A stretch of DNA of 6,773 nucleotides from Desulfobacula sp. (GCA_029940235.1 JAOZRI010000096.1:1281-8053); one strand, 5' to 3'; positions 1-5,761 are shown, counted from the stretch's first letter. Numbers and translations are program-made. The notes: generated by a model not told the origin, from the sequence alone.

Positions 1-610
1 CCAGATTCCCGCCAGGTTTTCCTTCAGGTGCTTTGAGCAAGCCTTCGTCATATTGCTGAAGCCATAAAAAAGTCTGGGTATACCGGCCTATGATATCCAC
101 CAGCCCCCGGCCCATATCTGTTTCAAGGGCTGGAGATTGGGCTGTTTTTTGAATCAGGGCAAGTGCCTGGGTAAGTTCTTCGGCATTTTGCTCAAAACGT
201 TGCTGATTAATGCTGTAGCCCTGAACCAGATAGTCGTGCAGCCTTTGGGTGGCCCAGATCCGAAACTGCACACCCCGTTTTGAATTGACTCGATATCCCA
301 CGGAAATCACAGCATCAAGGTTGTAATGTTTGAACTGCCTTTTTACCTTCCGTCTGCCTTCTTTTTGAACTACTAAGAAATTCTTAGTAGTTGAATCCTG
401 GATCAGCTCACCCGTCTTGTAGATATTTTTCAGATGCATGAGCACATTTTCAGGCGTGGTGTTAAAGACCTCGCCCATCTGCCGCTGGGTCAGCCACACC
501 GTCTCTTTTTCAAACCGGACATCCACACAGGTTTCCCCGTCAGGGTTCTGGAAGATTCTGCAGGATATGTATTTTACAACACCAGCAAGTGGACCAGATA
601 AAGGATACAA
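1..610 (-). CDS. RhuM-family protein, N-terminal part (3' end off the window)
   Basis: This is a partial gene running off the left edge. From the in-frame TTG at 610 it gives about 203 residues. Recognisable RhuM-family blocks appear in order: VWLTQRQMGEVF at about 38-49, NVLMHLKNIY at 55-64, STTKNFLVVQKEG at 73-85, YNLDAVISVGYRV at 96-108 and QFRIWATQRLHDYL at 115-128. A helical linker follows with GRYTQTFLWLQQYDEGLL. In the family, the first blocks resemble a DNA-binding module, and this linker type often leads into a Fic/DOC domain; full proteins are about 330-350 residues, so the C-terminal part is missing here. RhuM proteins are named from a Salmonella pathogenicity-island gene and are often found near restriction-modification or toxin-antitoxin genes; their biochemical role is unsettled. 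The start is doubtful: the frame opens after a TGA at 632-634, has no ATG before residue 45, and the TTG has no Shine-Dalgarno. GC content near 50% exceeds that of most neighbours, suggesting transfer. The family call is firm; the start and integrity are not. Confidence 0.82.
   Translation of the reverse strand, partial: MYPLSGPLAGVVKYISCRIFQNPDGETCVDVRFEKETVWLTQRQMGEVFNTTPENVLMHLKNIYKTGELIQDSTTKNFLVVQKEGRRKVKRQFKHYNLDAVISVGYRVNSKRGVQFRIWATQRLHDYLVQGYSINQQRFEQNAEELTQALALIQKTAQSPALETDMGRGLVDIIGRYTQTFLWLQQYDEGLLKAPEGKPGGNL
368..392. repeat. 25-bp near-perfect palindrome inside rhuM
   Basis: The arm AACTACTAAGAA at 368-379 is followed by a single A at 380 and then the exact reverse complement TTCTTAGTAGTT at 381-392. 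It lies in the coding sequence for the STTKNFLVV segment of the RhuM-like protein. All 12 pairs match. It could be a protein-binding site (for example autoregulatory), a hairpin in DNA or mRNA, or a consequence of the conserved amino acids. The sequence does not decide between these. Confidence 0.85.
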
Positions 611-897
611 TTTTATTGTGTACAGCGTGGTTCATGAATGTCCCATCAATTTTATATGTTCAGCTTAAGCAGTTCTGCCTGCATGACAGATTCTATTCAA
701 TCTGTGGCTATTATCACATTCTGGAGGTTCAAACCAGCCACTTCAAGTGTTAGATTGTATTATTTTCCATGTATTAGAATAGGTCATATTAACAAGGGTA
801 AAATCAATCCACATATTAACTGTTCCTCTCTTTTTTATCTAAAAAATGATCCTATCAATCTACTATGGAAAGTCAATTAAAATTTTCTGGGTGATCT
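611..897. other. AT-rich intergenic gap with possible gene remnant
   Basis: This stretch separates the rhuM-like gene from the end of sfsA and holds no convincing intact gene. The two plus-strand open frames here (438-668 and 638-880) match no family I know and have ordinary shadow-ORF character. On the minus strand, one frame between about 741 and 652 reads protein-like (VAGLNLQNVIIATD, a TGA at 697-699, then IESVMQAELLKLNI and TAA at 652-654). It ends about 42 bp before the rhuM candidate start and could be the decayed end of an upstream gene. I do not recognise it. I see no clear intrinsic terminator for sfsA. Confidence 0.4.
849..876 (-). promoter_or_regulatory. Candidate promoter reading toward rhuM
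   Basis: On the minus strand, TTGACT (871-876) is followed after 16 bp by TAGGAT (849-854). These match the sigma-70 -35 and -10 consensus at 5 of 6 and 4 of 6 positions. It lies just past the sfsA stop codon and would read into the gap and then the rhuM-like gene, which otherwise depends on readthrough. AT-rich sequence yields such matches by chance, so this is only a candidate. Confidence 0.28.
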
Positions 898-1611
898 TCA
901 ATCTAATTTCACAGGCAATGGGTTTCTGACTGCAATCATTGTTGTATCAATGGAAGTATCCCGGATAACAATCTCAACCCCGTTTTTTACGACGCTTTTT
1001 AATTTTTTGGCATAAACCTTATCAATCATTGCTGCGGGTTTAAATACTTTTGCATCCATGCGTTGAATGAGAAAAAATATTACTCCTCTATGACCTTTAG
1101 AAACAAGATGTTCAAGCTCATCAAGATGTTTCTGCCCCCTTGTTGTAACGGCATCGGGAAACATGGCCACCCCATTTTCAACAAGGGTACAGTTTTTAAT
1201 CTCCACATAGCAGTCTGGCCTGCCTTCTTTTTTTAAAACAAGGTCAAGCCTTGTATGCTGGCTGGTTTTAACTTCTGCTTTTACATGTTCATAGCCTGAT
1301 AACTCTTTTATAAGATTATTTTCTATTGCCAGCTTTACTAATTTATTGGGAATTTGAGTATTAATCCCTATCAAGGTTTCAGGAATTTTAATCAATTCCC
1401 ATGTGTATTTATATTTTCTCTTTGGATTATCACTTTTTGACAGCCAGACTTTGGCTCCAGGTATGGCACATCCTTTCATGGAACCGGAATTAGGACAGTG
1501 GGCAGTCACTTTTTCACCGGTGTCAAGTTCTATATCGGCAAGAAAACGTTTATAGCGTTTAATTAATTTTCCTGTAATTAATGGCGGCAGCAAAAAACCT
1601 TTGTGTGTCAA
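898..1611 (-). CDS. sfsA: SfsA, sugar fermentation stimulation protein homologue
   Basis: This complete 237-residue protein has the usual SfsA length. The N-terminal OB-fold-like part (about 1-80) carries the family signatures RFLADIEL (22-29) and HCPNSGSM (38-45). The C-terminal part holds a PD-(D/E)XK nuclease-like core: E113 in KAEVK, D123 in RLDLVL and E137-I-K139 in YVEIKN, followed by FPDAVTTRGQKHL (151-163). The name comes from an E. coli gene whose overexpression increased maltose use and which was described as DNA-binding. The family's true activity is unclear, and the nuclease-like residues are intact here. The start is TTG, chosen because AAGGAG (1619-1624) sits 7 nt upstream and no ATG or GTG is available in frame. 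It follows the DUF2400 gene by 104 bp on the same strand, with a hairpin in the gap. The identification is very secure; the cellular function is not. Confidence 0.95.
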   Translation of the reverse strand: MTHKGFLLPPLITGKLIKRYKRFLADIELDTGEKVTAHCPNSGSMKGCAIPGAKVWLSKSDNPKRKYKYTWELIKIPETLIGINTQIPNKLVKLAIENNLIKELSGYEHVKAEVKTSQHTRLDLVLKKEGRPDCYVEIKNCTLVENGVAMFPDAVTTRGQKHLDELEHLVSKGHRGVIFFLIQRMDAKVFKPAAMIDKVYAKKLKSVVKNGVEIVIRDTSIDTTMIAVRNPLPVKLD

Positions 1612-1618
1612 ATCATCA

Positions 1619-1624
1619 CTCCTT
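1619..1624 (-). promoter_or_regulatory. Ribosome binding site fixing the TTG start of sfsA
   Basis: On the minus strand AAGGAG lies 7 nt before TTG at 1611. A nearby ATG (in GTGATGATTTGA) is out of frame and closes at once, so the TTG is the best start. The bases overlapping this site, TCAAAGG, repeat the 3' arm of the hairpin just upstream. Confidence 0.75.
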
Positions 1625-1635
1625 TGATCTGCAGA

Positions 1636-1660
1636 GGCCTTTGAACATTATTCAAAGGTC
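1636..1660. repeat. Hairpin in the DUF2400-sfsA gap
   Basis: GGCCTTTGAA (1636-1645) and TTCAAAGGTC (1651-1660) form a 10-bp stem with one G-T pair and a 5-nt loop. On the plus strand it is followed by TTTTGTT, so it has terminator shape only for plus-strand transcription, where no gene precedes it. On the minus strand, where the genes lie, it has A residues before it and no T-tract after it. It is therefore more likely an RNA structure in the sfsA leader or the DUF2400 3' end than a terminator for these genes. Confidence 0.55.
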
Positions 1661-1715
1661 TTTTGTTATCTTCTATCCATAGCTCCATGTATGCTTCCAA
1701 ATCCATGAACCCAAG

Positions 1716-2522
1716 CTATGCACCGTGGAGAAATTGAGCAAGCTGATCCATGTTCATATTTCTTTGAATCCCAAACCGGGTCAGGCAAAAATCATATTTA
1801 ACAGGATCATTTTTTTTAAATTTTTTAAAGCCTTTTGTAATCTCCAGGGCAGTTTTCATGTCTGAACTTTTTCTTTTTGTAAACCCAAGCATAATGCCTA
1901 CCTTATGCATATGAGTATCCAGAGGCACAATTAACTGGGAAGGACTTATCTTGTCCCATCCTCCGGGATCAACAAGGTCTTTTCTTACCATCCAGCGCAA
2001 ATAGAGAATACTTCTTTTACAGGCGCTTTTTTTTAAGGGGTCTGCAAGCAGATGCCCTGCTTTTTTACTCTTATCAATCTGCTGTGAAAAAAAAATAAGA
2101 CCTGGTAAAATTGTCTCATCTTCAGGAGTCCATCCCTTATAAAAACAGCTCTCTAAGGAATCAAACCTTGTAATAACCTCTCTTATGCCCCATAAAAGAT
2201 TTATCAAATGGACATCTTTTGCAAACCTGTATTGAAAGCCTTTAAAATCCTTGGCAATATCTTTTTTTGTCCTGGCCATGAGATAATCAAAGGGGCAGGG
2301 TTCAAGTTTACCAAGAACATGACAGACTGCTTTCATGATCTGTTCCACCCGTCCATAGGCAAGGCAGGCAGCTATAAATCCTGCTATTTCACGGTTCTTT
2401 TTTTCATGATAATCATAGAGAAACAAGAGAGGATCAGGGTCCACATATTTTCGTTGATTATATTTTGAATAAATGATTTCCAGTTTTTTTTTAAAATTTA
2501 TTTTCAAAATATTTTTACCCAT
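1716..2522 (-). CDS. TIGR02757 / DUF2400 family protein, glycosylase-like
   Basis: This complete 268-residue protein of the TIGR02757 (DUF2400) family has no settled function. Family blocks visible are YVDPDPLLFLYDY (26-38), NREIAGFIAACLAYGRV (43-59), PLKKSACKRSILYLRWMVRK (162-181), PLDTHMHKVG (200-209) and DPVKYDFCLTRFGI (239-252). The LDTH block resembles the VDTH block of HhH-GPD DNA glycosylases, where this Asp is catalytic (endonuclease III Asp138). K169 sits 33 residues before D202, a spacing close to the Lys/Asp pair of the archaeal 8-oxoguanine glycosylase AGOG. A base-excision role is my inference and not shown. No signal peptide or membrane segment is seen, so it is probably cytoplasmic. 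The ATG at 2522 is the only usual start codon in the frame, yet it has only a weak Shine-Dalgarno. It lies 64 bp after panB and 104 bp before sfsA on the same strand. Confidence 0.88.
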   Translation of the reverse strand: MGKNILKINFKKKLEIIYSKYNQRKYVDPDPLLFLYDYHEKKNREIAGFIAACLAYGRVEQIMKAVCHVLGKLEPCPFDYLMARTKKDIAKDFKGFQYRFAKDVHLINLLWGIREVITRFDSLESCFYKGWTPEDETILPGLIFFSQQIDKSKKAGHLLADPLKKSACKRSILYLRWMVRKDLVDPGGWDKISPSQLIVPLDTHMHKVGIMLGFTKRKSSDMKTALEITKGFKKFKKNDPVKYDFCLTRFGIQRNMNMDQLAQFLHGA

Positions 2523-2586
2523 GACAGAGGTTACATTGATGGTAATGCTAAGTCGAGATTCTCCTGGCTGAATCTAAAAAGCAATA

Positions 2587-3438
2587 TTATTCTTTAATTA
2601 TTTTTTCTAACTCTTCCAGGGCACTATCGGGCATGGCAAAGGAGTGTTCATCCGCAGGAAAAGCCTGATCAATAACTTCTTTTTTATAGGCCTTCATGGC
2701 TTCTATTATGGTGGGTCTGATTTTTGTGTACTGTTTAACAAATTTTGGTACAAATTTATCAAATAAACCAATCATATCATGGGTGACAAGCACCTGGCCG
2801 TCCACGTTGCTGCCGGCTCCTATTCCAATAACAGGCACACTTACAGCCTGGGCAATAATTTTTCCAAGGGGTGCAGGGACAGCTTCTAAGATCATGGAAA
2901 AAACACCAGCATCTTCCAGAGCCCTGGCATCGTCAACAATACGTTTGGCTGCCTTGGCATCTTTGCCCTGCATTTTAAACCCGCCAAGAGCACTTGCAGT
3001 CTGGGGAGTCAGGCCTATATGCCCCTGGACAGGGATTCCAGCCTTTACAATGGCTTCAACGGTGGGAGCAAAATCCACACCACCTTCAAGTTTGACAACA
3101 TCGCATCCGCCCTCTTTCATGAGCCTGCCTGCATTGATAATGGCTTCACGTACAGAGGTGTTATAACTCATAAAGGGCATATCACCAATCACAAGCGGGT
3201 TTTTGCATCCTCGAACCACAGCCTTGATATGGTGTATCATATGCTCCATGGTGACCTCTACAGTACCATCAAGTCCCATGACTACCATCCCCAGAGAATC
3301 TCCTACAAGGACAATATCCACTCCGGCTTCATCTGCCATTAAACCAAAAGGATAGTCATATGCAGTAACCATAACAAGTTTTCTACGATCTTTTTTAGCC
3401 TGTTTTATATCATGGATTGTAACTTTCTTATTCCCCAT
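2587..3438 (-). CDS. panB: PanB, 3-methyl-2-oxobutanoate hydroxymethyltransferase
   Basis: PanB transfers the one-carbon unit of 5,10-methylene-tetrahydrofolate to 2-oxoisovalerate, giving ketopantoate, the first committed step of pantothenate and CoA synthesis in the cytoplasm. The 283-residue protein covers the whole TIM-barrel family length. Numbering from the ATG at 3438, visible signatures are VTAYDYP (24-30), LVGDSLGMVV with D47, IGDMPFMSY with D86, VKLEGG with K116 and E118, GHIGLTPQ (139-146), E185 in MILEAVP, and IGIGAG (204-209). D47, D86 and E118 correspond to the magnesium ligands, and E185 to the catalytic acid, of characterised PanB. A longer reading from a TTG at 3444 is possible, but its spacing to AAGGAG is only 4 nt. 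No panC or panD is nearby, so the pathway is split in this genome or continues elsewhere. The gene follows the AcsE-like methyltransferase by 118 bp. Confidence 0.97.
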   Translation of the reverse strand: MGNKKVTIHDIKQAKKDRRKLVMVTAYDYPFGLMADEAGVDIVLVGDSLGMVVMGLDGTVEVTMEHMIHHIKAVVRGCKNPLVIGDMPFMSYNTSVREAIINAGRLMKEGGCDVVKLEGGVDFAPTVEAIVKAGIPVQGHIGLTPQTASALGGFKMQGKDAKAAKRIVDDARALEDAGVFSMILEAVPAPLGKIIAQAVSVPVIGIGAGSNVDGQVLVTHDMIGLFDKFVPKFVKQYTKIRPTIIEAMKAYKKEVIDQAFPADEHSFAMPDSALEELEKIIKE

Positions 3439-3448
3439 TTGCAATTAT

Positions 3449-3454
3449 CTCCTT
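3449..3454 (-). promoter_or_regulatory. Ribosome binding site of panB
   Basis: On the minus strand AAGGAG lies 10 nt before ATG at 3438 and 4 nt before the in-frame TTG at 3444. The ATG is preferred by codon strength and because 4 nt is too short for usual initiation. The two choices differ by two residues. Confidence 0.7.
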
Positions 3455-3502
3455 ATTTAAAATATATTTTTTTGTAAATTAGTACACTTTAAATGTATTT
3501 CA

Positions 3503-3531
3503 AGCTATGCAATTTTTAAATTCCTTGTCAA
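3503..3531 (-). promoter_or_regulatory. Weak candidate promoter upstream of panB
   Basis: On the minus strand a perfect -35 hexamer TTGACA (3526-3531) lies in the 118-bp gap between the methyltransferase and panB. The best -10 options 17-18 bp downstream (ATAGCT or TAGCTT) are poor. The TTGACA is embedded in a small palindrome, TCCTTG-T-CAAGGA on the plus strand (3522-3534). PanB may have its own promoter here, but the -10 weakness keeps this uncertain. Confidence 0.25.
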
Positions 3532-3556
3532 GGATAAAAATCTCATTTTTATTGAA

Positions 3557-4348
3557 TTATGAAACCATTCCCCATGAAAAAATACTCCCTTTTACAAGCA
3601 TGTCTGCTGTTTTTGCAGCCTTTAGAGTTTTATGGTTTAAAACATCCATCATAATATAATCCAGACCTGCTGCTGCAAGCATGGCAAGATAACTCTGCTC
3701 CACAAGGTTTTTTTTCTCTCTATTCTTTGCTCCTGTGGTTAGATTGGAGAGCCCTGCAATGGTTTTTACTTTAAAACCCAATAGCTCGGGCAATGTTCTG
3801 ATAACTTCGAGAACTGCCTTTGCCTGAAAGATTCCATCTTCCCATGCAAGGGGAGGAACAACAGGGTCAATTATCAGTTTTTCCTTTGTAATCCCTGCAG
3901 CTTCAACCTGTTCAAACAACTCCAGAGCAACTTCACACCTTGATGATACATCTTTTGGCACCATGCTGTTGGGATATAAAAGAAAACCAATAATATCTGC
4001 ATCATATTTCTTTGCAAGGGGTAAAATCGTTTCTAATTTATCAGGTTCAAGGGAGAAGCCATTAATTATAACTTTGTTGTCTGCAGCTTTAAGCCCTGCT
4101 TCCATGGCAACACAATTGGAGGTATCAATTAACAGGGGCAGTTTTGTAACACTCTCTACTGCCTTAATAAAAAATGTCATATCCTTTTCAGGGAATCTGG
4201 TTAAAGGTCCTGTATTCACATCAATGGCAAAGATACCTTTTTTTTCACACTGAAACATAAGCTGCTGGACAGGTTTGGGATCACAGGCGGCAAGTGCATT
4301 TTGAATGCTTAGTTTTGTAATACGAAGATTATCAGCAATGAGTTTCAT
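3557..4348 (-). CDS. AcsE-like methyltetrahydrofolate:corrinoid methyltransferase (pterin-binding)
   Basis: This complete 263-residue protein is one pterin-binding TIM-barrel domain (the Pfam Pterin_bind fold shared with dihydropteroate synthase). It aligns by eye over its full length with AcsE, the Wood-Ljungdahl enzyme moving the methyl group of methyl-tetrahydrofolate to the corrinoid iron-sulfur protein. The pterin-contacting residues of Moorella AcsE are all present: D75 in LLIDTSN, N96 in IINGF, D161 in LIIDPV and N202 in GLSNLT. Other blocks are DPKPVQQL (23-30), AIDVNTGP (41-48) and MEAGLK (82-87). Automatic annotation may call it dihydropteroate synthase, but the conserved asparagines and overall match favour a corrinoid methyltransferase. 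MtgA-type enzymes for other methyl donors are an alternative. No corrinoid protein or CO dehydrogenase genes are in view. The ATG at 4348 has no strong Shine-Dalgarno. It sits between mscS (62 bp upstream) and panB. Confidence 0.85.
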   Translation of the reverse strand: MKLIADNLRITKLSIQNALAACDPKPVQQLMFQCEKKGIFAIDVNTGPLTRFPEKDMTFFIKAVESVTKLPLLIDTSNCVAMEAGLKAADNKVIINGFSLEPDKLETILPLAKKYDADIIGFLLYPNSMVPKDVSSRCEVALELFEQVEAAGITKEKLIIDPVVPPLAWEDGIFQAKAVLEVIRTLPELLGFKVKTIAGLSNLTTGAKNREKKNLVEQSYLAMLAAAGLDYIMMDVLNHKTLKAAKTADMLVKGSIFSWGMVS

Positions 4349-4410
4349 AATTTTTTTAAACCGGTAATACTATTTTAAATCTTGTTGCAAGTGGATAGAT
4401 CCAAGACAGA

Positions 4411-5514
4411 TCACACATGTTCTTTGTTTATGGTATCACCATCACTTGCCACAGTGGATTTGATATGTATATCTTGTTGAGGAAATGGTATTTCAATATT
4501 TTTTTGGGCAAATTGTTTATAAACAGCGGTATTTAGCTCATGCAACACCTTGCCGCGTAATACCGGTGTCTCTACCCAGCATAATAATTCATGGTCAAGG
4601 CTTGAATTTCCAAAAGCACGGAACCGTACGCGCGGTGATGGTATTTTACATACATTTGGAAAATTTGTTGCCACAGTAATTAAGATTTCATGGACTTTGT
4701 CAATGTCTGACCCATAGGCAACACCAACCTTGACACGGATACGGTACTTTTCATGTCTGCCGCCGGCCTCATTAGTGATTTTAGTATTTCCCATGATTGA
4801 ATTGGGTATGGTTATTTCCACATCATCACGGGTTAAAATGCGTGTGCTTCTTATGCCAATATTTGTGACAGCACCCCTCTCTCCTGAATCAAGAACAATA
4901 AAGTCTCCAAGTTGATAGGGAGAATCAGCCATGATAAATACACCTGAAAACAGATTTGCAAGAGTATCTTTAGCAGCAAAGGAGATGGCAAGGCCAAGAA
5001 TACCGGCAGATGCTACCCAGGCAGTAAGATCAATATCCCAGACCAGAAACATAATATAAATTGCAAGACCTGTTAATACAATCAGGAATAGATTCTGGAA
5101 CAGAGGCAGGGTGCGGTCCTGTATTATATGAAACCTGTGTTTATCACTGCTCAAATAAGTGAGTAAAAGTTTAAAAAATCGTAATGCTGCAAATGCCCAT
5201 AAAAATATGGCAATGGTCTGGAGACCGCTAATGGTAAAAAAATTTATGCTCTCTTTAAACTCTATACTTTCAGCTGCAATGGCAAGGCCAAACAGTATGA
5301 TACTTATAAAAACAGGCCTATGGAATATATCAAGGATCTTGTCATCTAACTTGAGTTGTGTCTGTTTGATCCATTTTGCTATTACTCGTGTAATGATCAC
5401 ATCTATAATTTTTGACAGGAACAGGAATAAAACAATGATCAAAAATGCCTTAAGATAATGGTTTGGTGCTATCTGTGTCAGATATTCCAATAATTGTTCT
5501 TTTGTTAAATTCAT
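4411..5514 (-). CDS. MscS-family mechanosensitive ion channel
   Basis: This complete 367-residue inner-membrane protein probably opens under membrane tension to release small solutes during hypo-osmotic shock. Hydrophobic segments lie at about 21-42, 66-84, 95-118 and 138-160, followed by the pore-lining helix at about 164-196 with the glycine/alanine-rich ASAGILGLAISFAAKD stretch (168-183) and NLFSGVF (187-193). The beta domain follows (QLGDFI, GAVTNIGIRSTRI, IPNS at 201-239), then the alpha/beta C-terminal domain ending in IPFPQQDIHIK (342-352), a typical MscS end. It has two more N-terminal helices than E. coli MscS, as in many mid-sized family members. The start at 5514 is supported by AGGA about 9 nt upstream. 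It is divergent from argG, with 247 bp between the two starts. Ion selectivity cannot be read from the sequence. Confidence 0.94.
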   Translation of the reverse strand: MNLTKEQLLEYLTQIAPNHYLKAFLIIVLFLFLSKIIDVIITRVIAKWIKQTQLKLDDKILDIFHRPVFISIILFGLAIAAESIEFKESINFFTISGLQTIAIFLWAFAALRFFKLLLTYLSSDKHRFHIIQDRTLPLFQNLFLIVLTGLAIYIMFLVWDIDLTAWVASAGILGLAISFAAKDTLANLFSGVFIMADSPYQLGDFIVLDSGERGAVTNIGIRSTRILTRDDVEITIPNSIMGNTKITNEAGGRHEKYRIRVKVGVAYGSDIDKVHEILITVATNFPNVCKIPSPRVRFRAFGNSSLDHELLCWVETPVLRGKVLHELNTAVYKQFAQKNIEIPFPQQDIHIKSTVASDGDTINKEHV

Positions 5515-5640
5515 TGTGTTTCCTGTCAGGGCTTTATGTTGCTGATCTTATATTGTGTGTGTCAGACAATTGTTTGGTAAACTATTTTAAATCTGCCATT
5601 GTCCTATTAAATGAACCTGCAAAAGTCAATTATATAATGT

Positions 5641-5678
5641 AAAACAGCAGATAAATATTAAAGGTATAGTGCTGTTTT
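5641..5678 (+). repeat. Inverted repeat upstream of argG, possible weak terminator
   Basis: AAAACAGCA (5641-5649) and TGCTGTTTT (5670-5678) are exact reverse complements separated by 20 nt. On the plus strand the second arm runs into further T residues (T at 5675-5680), giving terminator-like form, though much of the T-run is within the stem. No plus-strand gene lies upstream, so it could insulate argG from readthrough, act in the leader, or be an operator. Its 5' arm begins right after a perfect TATAAT, where a transcript would start. Confidence 0.4.
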
Positions 5679-5681
5679 TTA

Positions 5682-5711
5682 TTGACTATTGTTTAATTTT
5701 TCTTCATTAAT
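5682..5711 (+). promoter_or_regulatory. Candidate argG promoter
   Basis: TTGACT (5682-5687) is followed after 18 bp by ATTAAT (5706-5711), matching the -35 at 5 of 6 and the -10 at 4 of 6 positions. It would give a leader of about 45 nt before the argG start, with AAGGAG at 5751-5756. The distance and orientation fit, but the region's AT richness makes chance matches likely. Confidence 0.35.
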
Positions 5712-5761
5712 AGGCTTACTATTTAAAAATATTCACAATCTTGTGGAATAAAGGAGATATA

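Larger units (their letters stand above)
5515..5761. other. Divergent mscS-argG intergenic region
   Basis: This 247-bp, very AT-rich stretch separates divergent starts and must carry promoters for both genes. I see no small gene or RNA gene. A perfect TATAAT lies at 5633-5638 on the plus strand within ATTATATAAT, which also gives TATAAT on the minus strand (5629-5634), but neither has a good -35. A TATAAG on the minus strand (5547-5552) is a possible -10 for mscS, also without a clear -35. The hairpin at 5641-5678 and the candidate argG promoter are listed separately. Confidence 0.5.

Noticed and set aside
438..880. Two overlapping plus-strand open frames of 76 and 80 residues
   Set aside because: The first is partly antisense to the rhuM-like gene and the second lies in AT-rich intergenic DNA. 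Neither has a good ribosome binding site or a recognisable domain.
2556..2575. AGATTC/GAATCT inverted repeat between panB and the DUF2400 gene, as a panB terminator
   Set aside because: The stem is only 6 bp with an 8-nt loop, and on the minus strand no T-tract follows.
2696..3342. Plus-strand open frames of 107-156 residues opposite panB
   Set aside because: They lie wholly within the clearly coding panB and resemble no family. They are antisense shadows.
3534..3552. ATAAAAAT/ATTTTTAT inverted repeat just after the methyltransferase stop, as a terminator
   Set aside because: The stem is purely A-T with a 3-nt loop and is followed by CCTTGAC rather than a T-run, so it is unlikely to be a stable terminator.
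3557..4348. Dihydropteroate synthase (FolP) as the identity of the pterin-binding gene
   Set aside because: The fold is shared, but the full-length match and conserved asparagines follow AcsE-type methyltransferases, and no folate-synthesis genes are adjacent.
5716..5740. Sequence ATTTAAAAATATTCAC resembling an arginine-repressor box
   Set aside because: The half-site spacing does not fit the known ARG box and the left half is poor. AT-rich DNA easily gives such a likeness.
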